Below, in pieces: positions 14,489-17,332 of a stretch of 17,332 nt of DNA. Position 1 is the first letter of the stretch, and the number at the start of each line of letters is the position of its first letter. Origin of the DNA: an uncultured Clostridia bacterium (GTDB taxonomy: Bacteria > Bacillota > Clostridia > TANB77 > CAG-508). Made by a program: the position numbers and the translations under genes. The DNA lies in contig CALXNI010000011.1 in assembly GCA_944389715.1 (NCBI GenBank), forward strand, positions 1 through 17,332. Reading direction: 5' to 3'. The notes beneath the pieces are model-generated. The model made no database searches. It was not told the origin of the DNA and was given only the letters and a program-made list of their open reading frames with translations.

Positions 14489-15719
14489 TTATGAATAAAA
14501 AAATTCTTTTATTCTTGCTACAATTGTTTTTAAAAAACTTTCTTCTGATTTAGTATCAATACTGCTAGAAACCGTTTTTGCGTATGGGCGTGATGCTATA
14601 TATTTTACTAATGCATAACTTGATCTATAATTAGGTTTTATTGTACTTATTAATCTTCCTGTTGATATTTTAACAGGAATATTTAAAGTTATTTTTCCAG
14701 CAACATCGCTTTTATTTATATTTGTAATTCCCTGACCTGTTAAAATAACATTATTTATATTTGATTTTATTCCTTCATTTGAAATATTTTTATTTACTAA
14801 TGAAAAAATTTCTTCAACCCTTGCTTCTATAACTTCAATTAGCTGAGAACTTTTTATTGTTTTAGTTCTTTCTTCTCCTTTATACGTATTTAATATTATA
14901 TCTGTGTCATTATCTATGAAGGATTTTAAAGCAAGTCCGGTATTGTCTCTTTAATCTATCTGCCTCTTCTTCGCTTATATTAAAAACATATGCTATATCA
15001 GAAGTTATATTGTCTCCACCTAGAGGAATTGTGTCATTATAAATAAATGTTTCTCCCTCAAATACTCCTATGTCTGTATTACCAGCACCAATATCTAATA
15101 TCATTATATTGTCTTTTAACTCATTTTTATCTAAAATTAGTTGTCTTTCTGCAAGAACATTTGGAACAATTCCATCTATTTCTATATTTGCTTTTTTAAA
15201 TATATTAGTTAATTGCTTTACATAGCTTTTATCTGCTAAAATAACTTGTCCTTTTACCGTAAAAGCTGAACTTAAGCTACCTACTGGATCCTCTATTATC
15301 CTTCCATTATCTAATGAAAATTCATTTGCCACTATATCTATTAAAATTTTATCATCTGGAATATCTATATCTTTTACTTGCATTATTGCAGATGTAACAT
15401 CTTTTGTTGATATTCCAGCATATTTATCTTTTGCTTCTTTTACAATACTATTTTGCACAATTGTTATATATTTACCTGGTATTGTAACATATGCTGAATG
15501 TATTTTTAAGTTTGCCATGTCTTCTACTTCTGCAATAGTTTTGGAAATGGCTACTATTATTTCTTCTTCATCTGTAATCTTTGACTTTTTCATTCCAAAG
15601 CATTTACATTCACTTGTTGCAATAATTTCAACCTGATTGAAATTATTTACTTCTCCTACTACTACATTTACTTTGGAAGTTCCTATGTCAATACCTACAA
15701 TTATATCACCGATAGCCAA
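14489..15719 (-). CDS. ftsA: Cell division protein FtsA (needs a +1 frameshift)
   Basis: FtsA is the actin-like ATPase that tethers FtsZ to the membrane and recruits the divisome. The N-terminal phosphate-1 motif is VGIDIGTSKVNVVVGE; phosphate-2 is ILDIGAGNTDIGVFEGE; VILTGQGITNI is the adenosine-binding stretch. The zero frame runs to ...RLKRQY, then CGG (14937-14939) and a stop at 14910. Skipping the C gives GLALKSFIDNDTD and continues to a normal end at 14489, finishing in the amphipathic membrane helix LKTIVARIKEFFYS. The joined protein is 409 residues, the usual length. I favour the TTG start at 15719, because GGAGG lies 8 bases ahead of it; the ATG at 15734 has no RBS and contains that GGAGG itself. 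An unshifted product would lack part of the ATPase fold and the membrane anchor. Confidence 0.94.
14936..14942 (-). other. +1 frameshift site in ftsA (TAC CGG A)
   Basis: The zero frame reads TAC CGG ACT; the productive frame reads TAC, skipped C (pairing with position 14939), GGA CTT. The restored Y-G pair is the one normally seen after the LKR motif of FtsA. Confidence 0.88.
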
Positions 15720-15761
15720 GACAAATTCCTCCATTTAATTAGTATATTTTTCATTGCTATT

Positions 15762-15790
15762 AGAATATTATATTTTATAAAAAAAGTCAA
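15762..15790 (-). promoter_or_regulatory. Promoter of ftsA-ftsZ
   Basis: On the minus strand, -35 TTGACT (15785-15790) and -10 TATTCT (15762-15767) are separated by 17 bases. Other AT-rich -10 options lie within a few bases. It sits directly downstream of the four 11-bp repeats at 15793-15836. Confidence 0.55.
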
Positions 15791-15792
15791 TA

Positions 15793-15836
15793 GATATTGT
15801 TACATTTTTGTCACGTTTTTGTAATCTTCTTGTAAT
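15793..15836. promoter_or_regulatory. Four phased 11-bp repeats upstream of the ftsA promoter, possible operator
   Basis: Four consecutive 11-base units on the plus strand share TTGT at the same phase: GATATTGTTAC, ATTTTTGTCAC, GTTTTTGTAAT and CTTCTTGTAAT. One unit equals about one helical turn, and the block ends two bases from the -35. This suggests side-by-side binding of a regulator on one face of the DNA, or an UP-like element. The regulator is unknown. Confidence 0.5.
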
Positions 15837-15840
15837 AAAA

Positions 15841-15877
15841 AAGTAGCCTTTGTACTTATTTGTCGCTAGGGCTACTT
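15841..15877 (-). terminator. Terminator of prfA
   Basis: On the minus strand AAGTAGCC (15870-15877) pairs with GGCTACTT (15841-15848) around a 21-base loop, followed by TTTTATT. It lies about 80 bases past the prfA stop and separates prfA from ftsA-ftsZ. Confidence 0.7.
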
Positions 15878-15889
15878 GAATTTTAGCTT

Positions 15890-15941
15890 CTCATGGTTTG
15901 AGTGGTTTTAGCTCTGTCACAGGCATTCCTCATAGTTTGAG
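15890..15941. repeat. Short direct repeat between prfA and its terminator
   Basis: CTCATGGTTTGAG (15890-15902) and CTCATAGTTTGAG (15929-15941) differ at one base and are 39 bases apart. Each is a small palindrome (CTCA/TGAG). They look like remnants of the dispersed intergenic repeats; function unknown. Confidence 0.5.
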
Positions 15942-15955
15942 ATATGTCCCTCGTT

Positions 15956-17014
15956 TTAAGATTCTCCTTTTAATTTTTCTGCTCTATCTGCTGCAATTAA
16001 ATTATCTATCATCTCGTCTAAGTCACCATTTAAAAAATTCTCCATTTGATATATACTCATACCTATTCTGTGATCTGTTATTCTTCCTTGAGGATAATTA
16101 TATGTTCTTATTTTTTCACTTCTATCTCCACTGCCTACTTGAGATTTTCTCTCATTTGCAAGCAAAGCATCTTGCTTTGCTTTTTCTTGCTCATAAATTC
16201 TAGATTTCAATAATCTCATTGCATACTCTCTGTTTTGGACTTGAGATCTTTCTGTTTGACATTCAGCAACAATTCCAGTAGGTTCATGTATTAATCTTAC
16301 TGCTGATGATGTCTTATTTACATGTTGTCCCCCTGCACCTGATGCTCTAAACACTTCCATTTTTACATCAGCAGGATTTATTTCTATTTCAACATCTTCT
16401 ACAACTGGTAAAACTGCAACTGTTGCAGTAGATGTATGTATTCTCCCACTACTTTCTGTATCTGGAACTCTTTGCACTCTATGCACTCCACTCTCAAATT
16501 TTAACCTGCTATATGCACCTTTTCCTGTCACCATAAAAGTTATTTCTTTGTATCCTCCAAGCCCTGTTTCATTTTCATTAAGCACATCTATTTTCCAATG
16601 TTTTGTTTCTGCATACATTGAATACATTCTAAATAAAGTTCCTGCAAATAAAGCAGCTTCTTCCCCTCCTGCTCCGGCTCTTATTTCACAAATTATATTT
16701 TTGTCATCATCTGGATCTTTTGGAATTAATAAATATTTTAATTCTTCTTCTATTTTTGGAAGTTTTTCTTTTGCTATTAAATATTCTGATTCTGCAAGTT
16801 CTTTTAATTCCTTATCCTCCATCATCATTTTTGCTTCTTCCATATCAGCTTTTACTTTTTTATATTCTTTATACTTTTCTGCTACATCGGAAATTTCAGC
16901 ATGCTCTTTCATTAATTTTTGCCATTCACTTTGTTTTGCAATAACCTCTGGGTCACTAATTTTTTTATTTAATTCCTCATAACGTTTTTCTACGTCGTCT
17001 AACTTTTGAAACAT
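15956..17014 (-). CDS. prfA: Peptide chain release factor 1 (RF1)
   Basis: This 352-residue class I release factor ends translation at UAA and UAG. The N-terminal helical domain is at about 1-100. The core has IRAGAGGEEA (111-120). The codon-recognition tripeptide is P-D-T at 184-186, in VQRVPDTESSGRIHTST; the P-x-T pattern marks RF1, whereas RF2 has SPF. The catalytic GGQ is at 228-230 in SGAGGQHVNKTSSAVR. The length is normal, with no frameshift. RF2 genes are the classic site of programmed +1 frameshifting, but this RF1 gene shows none. AAGGAGAG lies ahead of ATG, and a clear promoter lies at 17051-17079. It is transcribed as a single gene that ends at the terminator at 15841. Confidence 0.96.
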   Translation of the reverse strand: MFQKLDDVEKRYEELNKKISDPEVIAKQSEWQKLMKEHAEISDVAEKYKEYKKVKADMEEAKMMMEDKELKELAESEYLIAKEKLPKIEEELKYLLIPKDPDDDKNIICEIRAGAGGEEAALFAGTLFRMYSMYAETKHWKIDVLNENETGLGGYKEITFMVTGKGAYSRLKFESGVHRVQRVPDTESSGRIHTSTATVAVLPVVEDVEIEINPADVKMEVFRASGAGGQHVNKTSSAVRLIHEPTGIVAECQTERSQVQNREYAMRLLKSRIYEQEKAKQDALLANERKSQVGSGDRSEKIRTYNYPQGRITDHRIGMSIYQMENFLNGDLDEMIDNLIAADRAEKLKGES

Positions 17015-17050
17015 AAATTAAATCTCTCCTTATATTTTTTAACATATACT

Positions 17051-17079
17051 ATTATATACAATATTTATGTGTTTTTCAA
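17051..17079 (-). promoter_or_regulatory. Promoter of prfA
   Basis: On the minus strand, -35 TTGAAA (17074-17079) and a consensus -10 TATAAT (17051-17056) are separated by 17 bases, giving a short leader with AAGGAGAG before the ATG at 17014. Confidence 0.8.
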
Positions 17080-17094
17080 TATTTAAATAAAGAT

Positions 17095-17288
17095 GTGGGC
17101 TATACCCAATTAGGTGGACTTTATTTCCGCCCGTTGACAAACAAACCATTTCGGGCAGATATAGAATCTGCCCCTACAACGTTTGCTATAAATTTCGTAT
17201 TTTTCGGACGGCAGATTGCCGTCCCTACATTTTTAAATTCTAATCTCCAACCTCTAATCTCTAATCTCTAAACAACAAATTGCAATTT
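17095..17288. repeat. Hairpin-rich intergenic repeat element, copy 2
   Basis: From about 17171 this matches 7894-8019 closely: CCCCTACAACGTTTGC, the GGACGGCA-GAT-TGCCGTCC hairpin (17206-17224), CCCTACATTTTTAAATTC, the heptamers (17238-17272) and the terminal CAACAAATTGCAATTT (17273-17288). The left part differs. Its hairpin is GGGCAGAT/ATCTGCCC (17153-17160/17166-17173), not the GGGTCG type of copy 1. The left terminal repeat is not clear, so the left boundary is uncertain. Confidence 0.75.
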
Positions 17289-17332
17289 ATAATTCAACAA
17301 AATTATATTCCATATCCAATTTATCCATAATT

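Larger units (their letters stand above)
17015..17332. other. Intergenic region upstream of prfA
   Basis: This 318-base stretch holds the prfA promoter and RBS (to about 17079), then a repeat element from roughly 17095 to 17288. The last 44 bases are AT-rich, with nothing I can identify. No gene is visible. Confidence 0.7.

Noticed and set aside
9632..15719. Simple explanation of the three frameshifts as sequencing or assembly errors or gene decay
   Set aside because: It cannot be excluded without reads. However, errors would be expected at homopolymers and in random codon phase. All three are the same C before GGA, exactly at a codon border, outside long homopolymers, and ftsA is too important to decay. 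I therefore kept the biological reading as the leading one.
15898..16203. Open frame antisense to the end of prfA
   Set aside because: It overlaps conserved prfA coding sequence on the other strand, starts in repeat remnants and has a composition typical of antisense shadow frames.

Overview
The window looks like chromosomal DNA of a low-GC, endospore-forming Firmicute of the Clostridia type. The base composition is strongly AT-rich, and pro-sigma-E sits next to its protease SpoIIGA, downstream of ftsA-ftsZ. No species can be named from the sequence alone.

Left edge (1-540): the C-terminal end of a tyrosine integrase points at an initiator tRNA-fMet gene. This is the usual arrangement at one end of an element inserted in a tRNA gene; the rest of the element lies outside the window. 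Next, on the minus strand, come a GNAT acetyltransferase and a secreted GH25 lysozyme with two LysM domains.

Middle (2400-9560): short units facing both ways. They are an MscS channel followed by a PflX-type radical SAM protein, a GT4 glycosyltransferase followed by a PlsC-like acyltransferase (probably membrane glycolipid synthesis), a DUF308/HdeD membrane protein, a TVP38/DedA-family membrane protein, the tRNA methyltransferase TrmL, and an MgtC/SapB protein. Two repeat elements rich in hairpins lie on either side of trmL, and another copy lies at the right edge beyond prfA.

Right half (9632-17014), all on the minus strand and so transcribed right to left: prfA (RF1), ftsA, ftsZ, two paralogous genes of unknown function, spoIIGA and sigE. 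Terminators and promoters divide this into four units: prfA; ftsA-ftsZ; the two unknown genes; spoIIGA-sigE.

The most striking observation is that ftsA, spoIIGA and sigE are each interrupted by a +1 frameshift of the same form. In every case the reading frame meets an in-frame CGG codon followed by A. Skipping the C gives GGA, a glycine expected or plausible at that position, and restores a full-length protein. By eye, CGG is absent in frame from every other gene of the window except the GNAT gene, although the CGG trinucleotide occurs many times out of frame. Random sequencing errors or gene decay would not be expected to choose the same tetranucleotide and codon phase three times. This suggests that CGG is unassigned or poorly decoded here and that CGGA is read as a four-base glycine codon or +1 frameshift signal, used in a division gene and in both genes of the sigma-E activation pair.
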